A stretch of DNA of 64,000 nt from the NCBI GenBank assembly GCA_900208305.1, contig OAPG01000001.1:1426001-1490000 (forward strand). Reading direction: 5' to 3'. This stretch comes from Melanopsichium pennsylvanicum. Lineage: Eukaryota > Basidiomycota > Ustilaginomycetes > Ustilaginales. Shown here piece after piece: positions 8,801 through 18,667 of the stretch (position 1 is the stretch's first letter; every line of letters starts with the position of its first letter). Below the pieces are notes generated by a model. It saw only the letters and a list, made by a program, of their open reading frames with translations, ran no database searches and was not told the DNA's origin. The translations under genes and the position numbers were made by a program.

Positions 8801-10168
8801 CGATGATTTGTACGTGCCATCTGTTTCTGAATGACTTTCGCTGCTACTCGGAACGGAGTCGAGTGTCACGGGCGATGGCTGCAGATTCGGGGTATAGAGT
8901 GAAGTGTGCAGCAGGCTGTTGAAGAAGCCTGCGCGCGCTCCAGAATTCATCACAGAGCTGCTGGGCATGTGGGTGGATGCATCTGTGTGCACTTTGCGAG
9001 AAGACACTAATGTGACTTGGCCTTGTTGGCCGAAGACCACGAGTGCGACATCATTGTCGGGTCCTAAATCGTCTGCAAATGCGGATGATGTCGACAGAAA
9101 GCTTGGCCCGTGGGCTGCAAGACGACGAAACGGACTAGCCCCATATCGACCTGAGGATGACGGGGAGGTTTCGAGTACGACACGTCGACGACGGTTAAGC
9201 CAGACGACCTGCCTGACACCGCCTCGCAGACAATTCGCATCTCTGATAGCATCTTTGTCAGCTGAGGATGACCGACTGCCCTCACCAACGATCTGTTGTC
9301 CTCTCTCATTGACCTTGAGCACGTTGTCCGACTTTGCAGAGGCAGTGGCTCGGCTTCGACGGGAGGCGGGCTTGACTGGGAGGGCCTGAACAAGCTTCCA
9401 GTCATTGAGCGCGCCCGTGTCGGCTCGCGACCAGATACAAAGCTTGGCTGTTAGCTGATTCTGTGGCTTTCCCTGTGGATCGGCATGCGGTGTACCTTGT
9501 GACAGCGATTGTGCTGGATCGATCCGCAGAGCATTTCCGCTGAGCTGAGGTATCATCGGAGTACTTGACGTGTGTGGCGGCAGCGCACCGAGAGCAAGGC
9601 TATTTGGTGCAACGTGTGGCACTGCATCAGACGGAGCCGTTGAAGACATATTTGGCCATGCAGTTGCTCGATCGGAAACTGGAAAATAAGCACAAAGGTA
9701 GTAGCCGCATGGACTGAAAGAGATGTGTCTGGGATCGCTGTAACGTGTTGATTGCGTATTGTCGCTGGCAGCTGCGCCCTGACGCGGCTGAGGAGGTCCG
9801 GCTCTAGGATTTGAAGTGAAGTATGGTTGATCTGGGTAAAGACGAGTGGGTTTCAGCAACGGTTTGGAGGTCGAGACAAGCGGGTATTGTACGACCACAT
9901 GGCCGCTGGTCGTGGACGTAGAGGCACCTGATTGCGTGTTGGATGTAGTTGCGAGGACGTTCTGACATGACCAAGCGATTTGACCGAGATCACTTGTGCC
10001 TGATCTGAGGCTTTCGAGCTGCTCCAAGACGCAGACTCCGTTCTGCAGGTACTGAGCGTGACGAAGTGGATGCTGCTGCTCAGCAGACAGAGTTGTGCGA
10101 TGTTGCTTGTTTGAGGATCTGGGTGAGGCATCGATGCGCTGACGCTTGGCAGGCGTGTTAATTGACAT
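5879..10168 (-). CDS. MED16: Mediator complex subunit 16 (Med16/Sin4-like)
   Basis: An intronless 1429-residue protein starting at the ATG at 10168 (MSINTPAKRQRIDAS, with a nuclear-localisation-like KRQR). A TTG 19 codons upstream is in frame but implausible. The N-terminal half has WD40-like strands (HISFSPCGYYLCAYFPV, AKLCIWSRADTG, DIAVWDLQTAENEL). The C-terminus holds a paired Cys pattern, RCLRCNALS and HCLCGGGWWVF, matching the C-terminal Cys/Trp signature I associate with fungal Med16. Med16 sits in the Mediator tail, where it connects DNA-bound activators to RNA polymerase II. A Gln/Met-rich tract encoded near 6050-6160 is probably expandable. At about 1430 residues it is longer than yeast Sin4 because of Ser-rich insertions. 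The assignment rests on the C-terminal signature and overall layout; a different WD40 protein is less likely. Confidence 0.72.
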   Translation of the reverse strand: MSINTPAKRQRIDASPRSSNKQHRTTLSAEQQHPLRHAQYLQNGVCVLEQLESLRSGTSDLGQIAWSCQNVLATTSNTQSGASTSTTSGHVVVQYPLVSTSKPLLKPTRLYPDQPYFTSNPRAGPPQPRQGAAASDNTQSTRYSDPRHISFSPCGYYLCAYFPVSDRATAWPNMSSTAPSDAVPHVAPNSLALGALPPHTSSTPMIPQLSGNALRIDPAQSLSQGTPHADPQGKPQNQLTAKLCIWSRADTGALNDWKLVQALPVKPASRRSRATASAKSDNVLKVNERGQQIVGEGSRSSSADKDAIRDANCLRGGVRQVVWLNRRRRVVLETSPSSSGRYGASPFRRLAAHGPSFLSTSSAFADDLGPDNDVALVVFGQQGQVTLVSSRKVHTDASTHMPSSSVMNSGARAGFFNSLLHTSLYTPNLQPSPVTLDSVPSSSESHSETDGTYKSSFSASKGGVHDLIHDQEASLTHLAIGMPANESVLLVASQRPSITSTLIDLTEITIDLRGDAVSMITRPLQPVSLSSADSTHSSNSLVNGATNDQTEAGTTDLSTLSILTWAEVDVTHSLEDNKPGRSGSLRLIACTSHLETPKSAPESDDHEPMLSPMRTDIAVWDLQTAENELSDAFTALECRKTGHAPKWLDWQLRFAQSRTFTGKLVTSLVTDAPGLAVADVAVLTALVPAPGKSGILTEQLSYLDLNSVEIVESESLVMPSQALSRSSRPVISSNGALVANLSNARHGASTKAVVILKMPLYTSRSSQNGGAADQTAIGADEVHLELSQLLALSCLRRSDAGDISRAFGSSINEEAGGKHLIEIGDLLKITDSKRQDVLLKIEGATQKGPRHDSNSIPFHQALRLLKIRMATGFARAGPDAKPTVRLERLILELSLCYQVLRSARVQTEITVTLPPPAAEGKKKPGSVAKTASSSTNTQGSDTRTRIYYRLESVWPLLAQLQWFLTLLDGISKLALATSAFDDVSKATFDGNPGRVDAGGRDTFEQDFVRMLNKPRPRRLVLQIAAHFCDFQDWIVSTNQKENLPPATGASIGDEVMAFFASSGQVGADGRVLAVSEQMALARDALRLVVGDASIDLGDFAHLLAKIEADSGVTGVGGGFGPNQAHEADRFWWATLYGSAAHRSGESNVKSEKDAADLQGKLLSSIVDPNTGVLVDAMTLFVSPFDISDERNVLYEKSQDFAPTRTSEKVSALIQALSAMSAKRSAGDMEKDIIRKVSLGTAVTQSTILNDGLSLIRNNAAASACLRLELAFQPTVAGAVAADEEEESTVRIPLMRVKRCLRCNALSQDSIIAIYSVTRPKAIQATGMNPMVVNPSLPQQVQMQVMQQMQMQMQMQMQMQMAQQMQQQQQQQQVTNGVGMQSTIPPLMGMSMMMSQPEVRLVGIEVGQANDGARGKFRAHCLCGGGWWVF
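6050..6160. repeat. Gln and Gln-Met coding microsatellite inside MED16
   Basis: On the plus strand this is a run of TGT/TGC triplets (6055-6080) followed by CATCTG/CATTTG hexamers (about 6085-6130). Read on the coding strand it gives a poly-Gln run and an alternating Gln-Met run. Length variation between strains is likely and would stay in frame. Confidence 0.8.
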
Positions 10169-13100
10169 AGCGACCAACCCGCAGGCGCTTGGATAGATGT
10201 TGGAGATCGATGTGCGACGTTGCAAGAATAGCCTTTTGTGTTGTGTTGAAATGGTGTGGAGTTTTGGAAACGACTGCGAGCCAGAATTCTTGTGTTGCTC
10301 GCTTAGTGACCATGCTTGGAATCATCCAAATTCCGGTTCAACAAGAAAATCGGGAAGAAAATCGGCGAGGCGAGAAACATGATCGGGACGCGTCTTCTCA
10401 TGTCTGCGAAGTCGGGGGGAAGCTTTCCTATTTCAGCCTTGGCATGTTGCATTGGAGAGATGACATACTTTAGCGAATTTCGACTACGATTTTCACGACA
10501 AAAGGTACGATGGACTCGCACTGACTGCTTAAGAACCTCTCTACCTCCGAACACCTTCGTTTTGGAATGCTACTTTCACTGAGTAAAGGCAATTGCAACG
10601 TAGCAATCTACTGCTCTACTTGGATTGCAAGGAAATTCTCGAAACTATGCCGAAAGCCTTTTAGAGAAAAATCTGCTGAACTTGGAGGAACTCATTGGTG
10701 ACGTGAGACAAGCATGTATATTTACTGTAGATTTACTGTCCTGTACATCTAAGGTCGGCATGCTCGAACCCATCTGCTGCCTGGATACTTGAAGCTGTAA
10801 CGAGGTTGGCTTTGTTGGATGCTTGTTTGCTTCGAACAACATAGGTGCGGCCCGTCTGTACGGGCATTTGACAAGGCATGTGGTGAAACGAACAAACAAC
10901 AGGCGCTTTTTTTCCCGGGAAAAGTGCAACACACGCTTCAGCAGCGTGGTGATTTTTGGCGTCGTGTGCATTCAAGCTACACGATACTGTTCCAAGGAAC
11001 ACAACCTGCATGGTTAAGGCAGTTCCTGAGGCTAGTGTCATGTGTTGCTCTCTGGTATGCAGGCCCATTCTGAGAGTTTTGATGTTAAGCTTATACTAGA
11101 AAGGCTCAAGTGCTCCAGAACGATTCGATACGCTCCAAATCCAAGAATTGAAAGCAGAACGTCGATCAGAGTGCTAAGCGCAGATGTTTCGAGAGAAGCG
11201 CGGCATTGGGTATAGACGATCGTTCAGGCTCCGATGAGCGAACCTTCGATTGAGGAGCGGAGTCTGCACGAAGAGTATTGTGGCGTTGTGATGAGAACTA
11301 AGTTGAGCAACCTGTCAGAGCGGCTAAACAGTTTGCAGGAGGATGAGCGCAGCAAAGTGAGAAAAAAGAAGGTTCTGTTTCAGCCCAGCACGGTGCACAG
11401 GGGCTGAGAGGCCAGATATACTGTAAAAGGGCTCGAGCTATGATGTCGGCTTGGTCTGGTTGGAGAGAGACGACAAATTTAGCGAAAAGGCAGAGATCAA
11501 GCTGCGTGATGCTGGCACCTTTCAAAGCGAGCGCACGGTTTCACTCACGCTTGCTGGCGTAAAGGTGTACCCCAAATTTGAATTCAGTTGAACGTTTTGA
11601 AATTTACAAGTGCTTGAATGCTTGTTGGTGTCAGTGTTGTTCTCGCTTGTTCAGTTGGATGCGATTCATTAAAATTCTGAATAAGAGAGCGCGTTTCTTT
11701 TGATCTTACACAGTCAAGATATATTTATTCTGTCAGTACGGCACGCCTGAGAGGGAGGACTGAAGGAAAGAAGAAGGAAAGCATGGCATCGCATCGCATC
11801 GCAGCATTGCACACTGCACACTTCAAACTGCGCGGCACTGCACTGCACTGCACTACTCTACACTGCATCGCGTCTGGTTGCACAAATTCGATCCGAGCTG
11901 CTTTTGTGGAATAGTGTTCACGCATGTATTTAAAATATTTAAATAAACTGTTCTGACCATCCTTTTTTTTGGATTTCTTGATTCTTATATACCACCAATT
12001 CAATGATTCGGACACGGTAAGGCTCGGCCTTGTTGCGTTGATGTGCAGCAGGGACACCTCTTTTCTATGAGAGTCGTTTTTGTTTTCTTTTTCTGATGTT
12101 TGACTGTGCATGACCGAGCGGGCGTTGAGGTCTTAGTTTATTCGACTGACTGGCTTTGCTGGTGTGTTTACATTGTATTTTTCACAGCTCGGCCACAACC
12201 TTTGTGTGCGTTATTTTAGTGAGAGCGTCGGCGGGCATAGCATAGAGTAGTGATACAGCCATCCAAATCTCATCCTCAACACCCCTCGGCATGATTTGGC
12301 TTTGATCTCGAAAGACCATTGTTTGCTTCAATGCTATCCTCGTCGTCGAATTCCCTTGCCATACCTACTCTCACACACACACTCTCTCTCTTCTACACTT
12401 CCCCCCCCCCCTTCCCCACCCCCCAACACACACACCTACATTGCTGATTTCCTTCCCTACCTCAAGCCCACTCATATCATTGCATCTCGTCGCTGGTTCG
12501 TCGAGCTCTCTTGATTACTGTCTCCAAACACTTGCATTCACCAGCTTGATCATCCCGTTTCATTCGTCATAGAGCTACGTGAACGCGACGCCCACACCTG
12601 CTTCTCCAATCCCACCCGCGTTCGCACTTGACATTCTCTTCCCCTCCTCTCCATCAAACATTGCAGCACTCACCTCGGTCTGCACCACTCCATCTTCTCC
12701 GATTCTCTCTAACACTCTCGGACAACAGACCTTGCTCACTCCTTGTCGACGACGCCACTCTCGTTTTAGTCAACGCGCATCTCTTTCGTCTTTGCACCCT
12801 TTCCAACCTCACAGGCAGGTTCTGTGGCTTTGCATGCACCCTACATCCTAACCCGACCGAACAATCCTGTCTCCACCCACGGTTGTCAAGCACATTTCTC
12901 TAAACCATTCATTTCTTTTATAAAACGCATTCTCCCGGCTTTACTGGCATACATCGGCTCGACGCATGCGCCGTCCTATTGTTGCTGCTTCCCGTCTCTA
13001 GAGCTTGGACCGCTTTGCCGTCTCCTCGCTCTCTTGCATTCGACTGCAGAATCTCCACCATCTCGATTTGTGCTCAGACCGACTTGCATCACCAGCGTAA

Positions 13101-13645
13101 ACTATTTTCTGCTCAATCTCGCAAGCTAACTCAGATCGAGTGTTTCCGACTCGCTCCCATTTCATTTCTCCCCATCCTCCAACGGGCTATCCCCTTTTCC
13201 CGACACTCACCCAAGATAGGTACGGTACGTTTCCTGTTTCAATTACAACGCCTGTCCGCACATCCACAATTTCCTGCTTCCCTTTGCCCAGGTTCATCCC
13301 ACACCTCGCCATCATAGCCAGTGCCAAAATTTAGCCTCCTTCACCATCTTCCTCCTCTACCAAACATCAATCACCTACAACCTTTCCTCCTTTTCACCAC
13401 AACCTTCCCGTCCTCTGCCCCCTTCCCATCCCACACGCCCCCCTGCTATTGGCGCATTCTCGGTACTCAGCCATCGGCCGTCTTGTTCCTTCCGGTCTGA
13501 CTCACACTCTTTTGCTTCTTCTCCCATTCCTTGTTTGACCCTTTTTTCTTGCTCGCCTCCGCATTCCATCTTCATCCTCCAGCCTGAACTTGTCGAACCA
13601 TACTAGTTCCGGAATTTCTCAACCCTAGGCAATCACTTCAGCATC
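10169..13645. promoter_or_regulatory. 3.5-kb upstream region of the Msb2-like gene, with long pyrimidine-rich leader
   Basis: No gene is convincing between MED16 and the mucin gene. From about 12,250 to 13,645 the plus strand is strongly pyrimidine-rich (CA, CT and TTC runs, and a run of 11 C at 12401-12411). This is how long 5' leaders of smut genes often look. The leader probably belongs to the gene at 13646 and may contain introns or short upstream open frames. The left part also carries the promoter of the leftward MED16 gene. Around 11,780-11,870 there are short GCATC and GCACT repeats. Confidence 0.5.
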
Positions 13646-15297
13646 ATGGTTTCATTCCAACCCACGTTCAAGCTCATGCTTGTCAGCTTGCATCTAGTCG
13701 TGTTTCTCGGGCTCCAGGCAACTCCGGTCCTCGCAGATGGGTTCATTGGCAATCACCGCGGTGCCGATCACGCTGATAACGCTATTCGACGACACGCAGC
13801 CCGAGCAGGTCGCCTGTCCAAGCCCTTTCCGCCAGTCCAGGGCTCCAACCCCAATACAGCAGCCTTGAACAAGCGCGAGCGAAACGACAAAGACTACATC
13901 TACTACGGCTTGACCGCAGCAGAGATTGAACAGTTGCTCGCGGATCAAGAGGCTGAGAACACTGGTGTCTATGTTACTCCCTCCAACTCAACCACAACCA
14001 CCTCAAAGCGAACTCGAAGTGGCTCTCGCACAAACACCGGCACCGATTCAAGTGTTCCGACCGGAACATCAACCCACCGCTCTATTTCGCACGTCCGCAA
14101 TTTGACTTCGGCTTCGACTACCACTTCGGCTATCTCTCACTCAGCTACTACTTCTTCGCATCCTTCTTACACGTCCTTGTACAACTCCACTTCATCGTCC
14201 ATCTCGACGGACAATGACGACACGACTACGCGCAAAATAACGTCGTCTGCTACTTCTTCTTCAGCCCAGAACGAGGACGGCTCTTCATCGACCTCGGCCT
14301 CGTCTTCGACTCTCCCTACAAGCTCCAGCTACTCTACGGACACCAGCTCGATCAATGAAGACAACAGCAACAACAATGGTCTGGGTGGCTTCCTCAGCAC
14401 TCTGTTGAGCCCGTCATCAACGTCCTCCTCGGCAGCATCGCAACAGACAGGGGACGGCAACTCGCAGCCGGAATCCTATGGATCGTCCAGTAGTTATCGA
14501 GATAGTCCTGGCGCTTCACGATCAGCATCCTCTTCGTCGTCAGCACCTACCTCAGCTTCGACATCGAGTCCTAGTCACTCCTCCTCTTCAACGAGTGATG
14601 ATGGCAGCAACAACGACTCATCCTCCTTGTCCAGCGACCAAAGTCAGACGACTCAGCCTGACTTCTATAGCTTCACCCCGCAGGCCACACATTCTTCAAC
14701 CCGGTCTGCGCCGTCATCGACCGCAACAGGCCTCGTTCACGGTCTCGCGTCACTGTTAAGCCCCTCGTCTTCCTCCACAGATACGCCATACGGAAATGCC
14801 GAGCCGACAGCATCGCGATCTGGTAACGACTCTGGATCCGCTGGCAACACGTCTTCGTACACGGACCCCTGGGACGCCTCAATTTCGACTTCTGAGCCAT
14901 TTGGTCAGCTTTCTACCAGCTCTCGACAGGGTGCTTGGCCCACAGGAACCTCGAGTGATAAGGCACCTACTCCTACCAGCGACACAGACGGCACCGACAG
15001 CGCTTCGACCACGACTGCGACCTCGACCAGCGCAACTACCACCCACACTGATGACGGTACTGGTGCATGGTCGACCTCTTCGGCAACATCTGCGACTATC
15101 ACCGCTGGCCCTGCCTCCACCTCTTCAAGCATCGTCCCAACTCCTACGAGCACAGGCATGGGCACTGGTGGCGGATCTGATTCTGGTTCAAGTCCTGGTC
15201 AGTCAGCGTCATCGTCGACGTCGTCATCTTCCTCTGACGATGGTAGTTCGAGCTCTTCGTCCTCCCTTTCAAGCCAGTCATCTGCATCTTCTTCTTC

Positions 15298-15329
<32 letters not shown>

Positions 15330-16801
15330 CTTCTTCTTCTTCTTCTTCTTCTTCTTCTTCGACTGCTACTACGAACCCTTACTGGTACGCCAACACGCAG
15401 TCACTGAACCTCGCACCCAGCAGCACCTCGTCGGCTGAGCGGCATGCAGAGACTGGGTCGCAAAGCACCAGCGACGGCAACACGGACGGCACTAGTGGCT
15501 CGGACGCTTCGACTGCTTCCACATCGACCACCTCGGGCAGCACGTCCTCGGCACAGGATCTGCCAACAACCATCGTACCCTCAGCCAACTCATACGATCA
15601 GCCGGCCAATACCACTTCGATCGGTCTGCTCTTCAAGCAAGACATGAAGTGGACCTCGGTTATCTCTCAAGCCGATCTCACTGCGCAGATCTTTGCGTTC
15701 ATGCCCGAACTCGTGAGTCAGTCTGCCGGTCTCGAATCGTCCAACGTCTCGACGGTCAAGCTTGCCAGCTACTTGGAGGAAACAAATGCCACTGTTATCT
15801 CCAGCACCCTGTCCAACGCTAGGACACTTTATGTGGCCTACGTTCCCACGTCGTCCGTTGAAGACATTCAGGCTATGATCTCGAACACATCCTCTCCGTT
15901 CTATAGCTCGGCTGCTGCCGGTGCGCCACAGCAGCTCGCCAGCCAGGTCGACCCAACTTTCAACATCCTAAGTGCTGCTGGTCAGGTCGCAGCTGGGTCG
16001 AAGCAGCAAACGACTTCAAGCAGTGGTTCGAACAAGAACGAGTCGAGGTTGAGAAACACTTTTATCGGTGTCGGATGTGGGTTGGCGGGTGCATTTGCGC
16101 TAATTGTCGCTGGGATGCTGTGGAGGAAGAATCAAAAGGGTAAAGAAGAGTTTGCGGCTGGTGGTGGGAACAATGGCGGAGTATCACGTGCGCATACGAT
16201 TCGTTCTTTCAGCGGCGGCTTGCGCGAGACGTGGGCTCCGGAAGCGATGGATCAGCACAGGGCGCTTGATACTGCTAATGGTGGTGTTGGTCCAATGCAG
16301 GAGATTTGGTCGCCGCATGATGGTGGGATGCCGATGAGTCAAGCTGGTATTTATGCTGCGGATGGGTTTGGCGGGTATGCAGCCATGGATCCGTTAGAGG
16401 ATGCTGGAATGATGGGTGGTGGTGCTGCAGCTGCAGGTGGATATGCCAACATGAACCGCAGTAGTCGCATGACGGAACGATCCAACTATTCGGATCTGAG
16501 CCAAATGACGGAAGCGCAACGTATTCAGTACGATTACGAATCATCTCGTCGATCCTTGCATTCGACTTCGGACTATTCCAGTTCGAATGGTTCTCATTCC
16601 CATACCGGTGGACACTCGAACGAATTTGCTGGTATGCTATCTACCTATCAGGAGGATTATCGTGTGCCAAGACAGCATACGAGCAATCATGCTTTTGGCA
16701 ATAGGGCCAATAGTGTGACAAATCGGAATCGTAGAAGGGGTAGCGTGGCCAGTTCGACCATTGGTAGACCCGAAATGATGAGCAATTCGGTTCTGCTTTA
16801 G
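13646..16801 (+). CDS. MSB2: Msb2-like signalling mucin (plasma-membrane sensor)
   Basis: A 1051-residue single-exon protein. Residues 1-31 are a signal peptide (LVSLHLVVFLGLQATPVLADG). Residues about 110-640 are an extreme Ser/Thr-rich mucin region that includes a pure Ser run near residues 548-572. Residues about 654-800 form a non-repetitive membrane-proximal domain (NTTSIGLLFKQDMKW to NILSAAG) resembling the Hkr1/Msb2 homology domain. A single membrane helix at about 804-826 (FIGVGCGLAGAFALIVAGML) precedes a basic stop and a cytoplasmic tail of about 225 residues. In fungi Msb2 acts with Sho1 upstream of a Cdc42/MAP kinase cascade; in Ustilago maydis it takes part in sensing the plant surface. 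The cytoplasmic tail is Gly/Met-rich and longer than in yeast. Alternative: another transmembrane mucin, but the membrane-proximal domain favours Msb2. Confidence 0.82.
15289..15360 (+). repeat. TCT/TTC microsatellite coding a poly-Ser run
   Basis: An almost perfect triplet array of about 70 bases that encodes an uninterrupted Ser tract within the mucin domain. It is likely to vary in length, in frame, between isolates. Confidence 0.9.
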
Positions 16802-17482
16802 GATACACAACATAAGATAACACACTTGGCTTTCGTTTTCTGTTTTTCTTCTCGTTGCTTGCTTGGTTAGCCTCGCTTTTCTCTTTTCGAGAAAGAATTT
16901 TTTTTATCGTAACGTAGTCGTAACGGAACTTTGATACTACAACAACATTTGGGGAGTAAGGGGAAGAATTTTTTTTTTGGCCACTTTTTTTGTCTTCCTA
17001 TTTGGATGTGGTTGTCGGTCTGGACATCGACACAAACAAACACACAAACACATACACAACTCTTATGGTAATTGTCAATTGTTGACTCTTTTTTTTTTTC
17101 TTCTTTGCTATCGTCTTTTTGTCTATTTTTCAAATCATACACACACATTCTCTGTCTGCTCTCTGTCTCTCCCTCTGTATGTGTTTTGGTGGCTAGCTTC
17201 AAACCAAGCTGAGTTGTATCTTTATTTTTTTCATTTGTCATTTTCTTGCTATGCTGTGGATGAGAGAAGCGTGAAGAGAAGCTGATTGCAAAACGAAAAA
17301 AAGGGAAATATGGGGGATGGTGTGTTGGTAGGTAAAGTAAATTGGTAGGTCGAAGTTTGCGAAGAATGTCACAAACTTGATTTGAAGGGATAGAATGAAA
17401 GGGAAGGAAAGAAACAAGGAATAGAGTATATAACATTATTGGAACCACTTTGTTGTATATGTATAAGAATGAAGGGGTTTAT
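16802..17482. other. Convergent 3' region between the mucin gene and SEC11
   Basis: AT-rich, with long T runs at about 16897-16905, 16970-16990 and 17090-17100, and CA-rich patches. It presumably holds the 3' untranslated regions of both flanking genes. Open frames here are low-complexity and unconvincing. Confidence 0.5.
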
Positions 17483-18151
17483 TTACTCTTTTTGAAAGAG
17501 CAATGATAAACCCATGATTGCTAATAAAAGATATTTGAGTTTTGGATAGTCATTCAAAGCAATAGTCACATATCCCACATATGGCATGTATCTATTTTTT
17601 TCATGAAAAGGTCGGAACAACAGAACCAAAAATGTCAGTAGATTGTAGAAAGAAGCAAGTTACGCTCATCTTTTAATCTAAGCGCAACGTGAAAAGAAAA
17701 GAAAGGAGGGTGATGAAACATGTACTGACCCTCTAACTTTTCCAACCATATTGGAGCGTCTCATCCACCTTGCACCATTGTATAGAGCAATATCGTCGCT
17801 CTCATTGTTGTCGCCTTTGGTCAAGATAAGTTGTTCACCATTGGATGCGTCATGAGTTTCAATAATCCTGTGTACGATTGGAATGTCGGCACCAGGTACT
17901 TTGTATACAGGAATATCGCCTACTTTGAGTGGACCACTTGGCATAGATAAGAAGAGCAAATCACCTCGATAAAAGGCTGGTTCCATGGACCCGGATAAAA
18001 CAACAACTACGGGAGATTCGGTATCGGTTAGAACTGAAAGTCCTTTCCACATTGCAAGCGCGGTGGAGACGACAGAGACAAAGTTGAGAAACTGGTATAG
18101 TATCGAGCGTATACCGTGTCTACGAAGATTGGCTATTTCCTCGGCGAACAT
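17483..18151 (-). CDS. SEC11: Signal peptidase complex catalytic subunit Sec11
   Basis: Two exons on the minus strand, 18151-17730 and 17591-17483, encode 176 residues. The intron 17729-17592 (138 bases) starts GTCAGT, has a TACTGAC branch site and ends ATAG. Splicing joins VGKVRG to [19 protein letters not shown] and ends FQKE, as in the family. If the first exon is read straight through, it ends in an unrelated tail instead. The ATG at 18151 gives [16 protein letters not shown], the usual Sec11 beginning. One membrane anchor covers residues about 22-42. The catalytic Ser is Ser55 (SGSMEP), with His94 (IVHRII) and Asp residues in GDNNESDD completing the S26B-type site. It removes signal peptides in the endoplasmic reticulum. 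Confidence 0.95.
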
Positions 18152-18667
18152 GCTGAAATCCAAATTGGAGAAATAGGATGGAGTATAAATTGCAAATTTT
18201 GTGCTGACGAGTTGATGATTAGGAATAGAGATGGTGATGCAAAGGTTGTTTGATTGAGAAGGATATAAGGATATGTGGGTGACTGACTGTTGGGGACAAC
18301 GTGTCAATTTTGTACGGGCCAAGAGAGTAGTCAAGCAACGCGGCTTGAGCGTTATATCAAATTGTGATGGAGTGTGGCCCCAATTCAGTTGTTAGATTTT
18401 GATAATGAATAAAAAATAAAATCATAATAAAATAAAATACGGATCGGACCGGATTGGATCGGGGATAAGAAGAACAAGAGAGACGCGATAAACAACGTTT
18501 GCGTGTTTGATGGTTTGTGGCACAGCAGCTGCAGCAGCTGCACCCTTAATTCAACACGCAGCTCTCTCCTTTTCAACATGGTACCACGCCATCCATCTCA
18601 TATATTCAAGCCTTGTCATTTATATGCACATCACTTTTTACTGCATTCTTGCACCACTCTCCACGCT
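18152..18667. promoter_or_regulatory. Divergent promoter region between SEC11 and the SUMO-like gene
   Basis: 516 bases shared by two divergently read genes. It contains an A/T-rich patch at 18403-18440 and GGATCGGACC/GGATTGGATCGG repeats near 18440-18465. No independent gene is seen. An in-frame ATG at 18578 could extend the downstream protein by 30 residues. Confidence 0.5.

Noticed and set aside
11725..12111. 128-codon minus-strand frame upstream of the mucin gene
   Set aside because: Composition follows local GCATC/GCACT repeats; no domain.
14796..15407. 203-codon Arg/Leu-rich plus-strand frame
   Set aside because: A shifted reading of the Ser-rich mucin region, ending in a leucine run produced by the TCT array.
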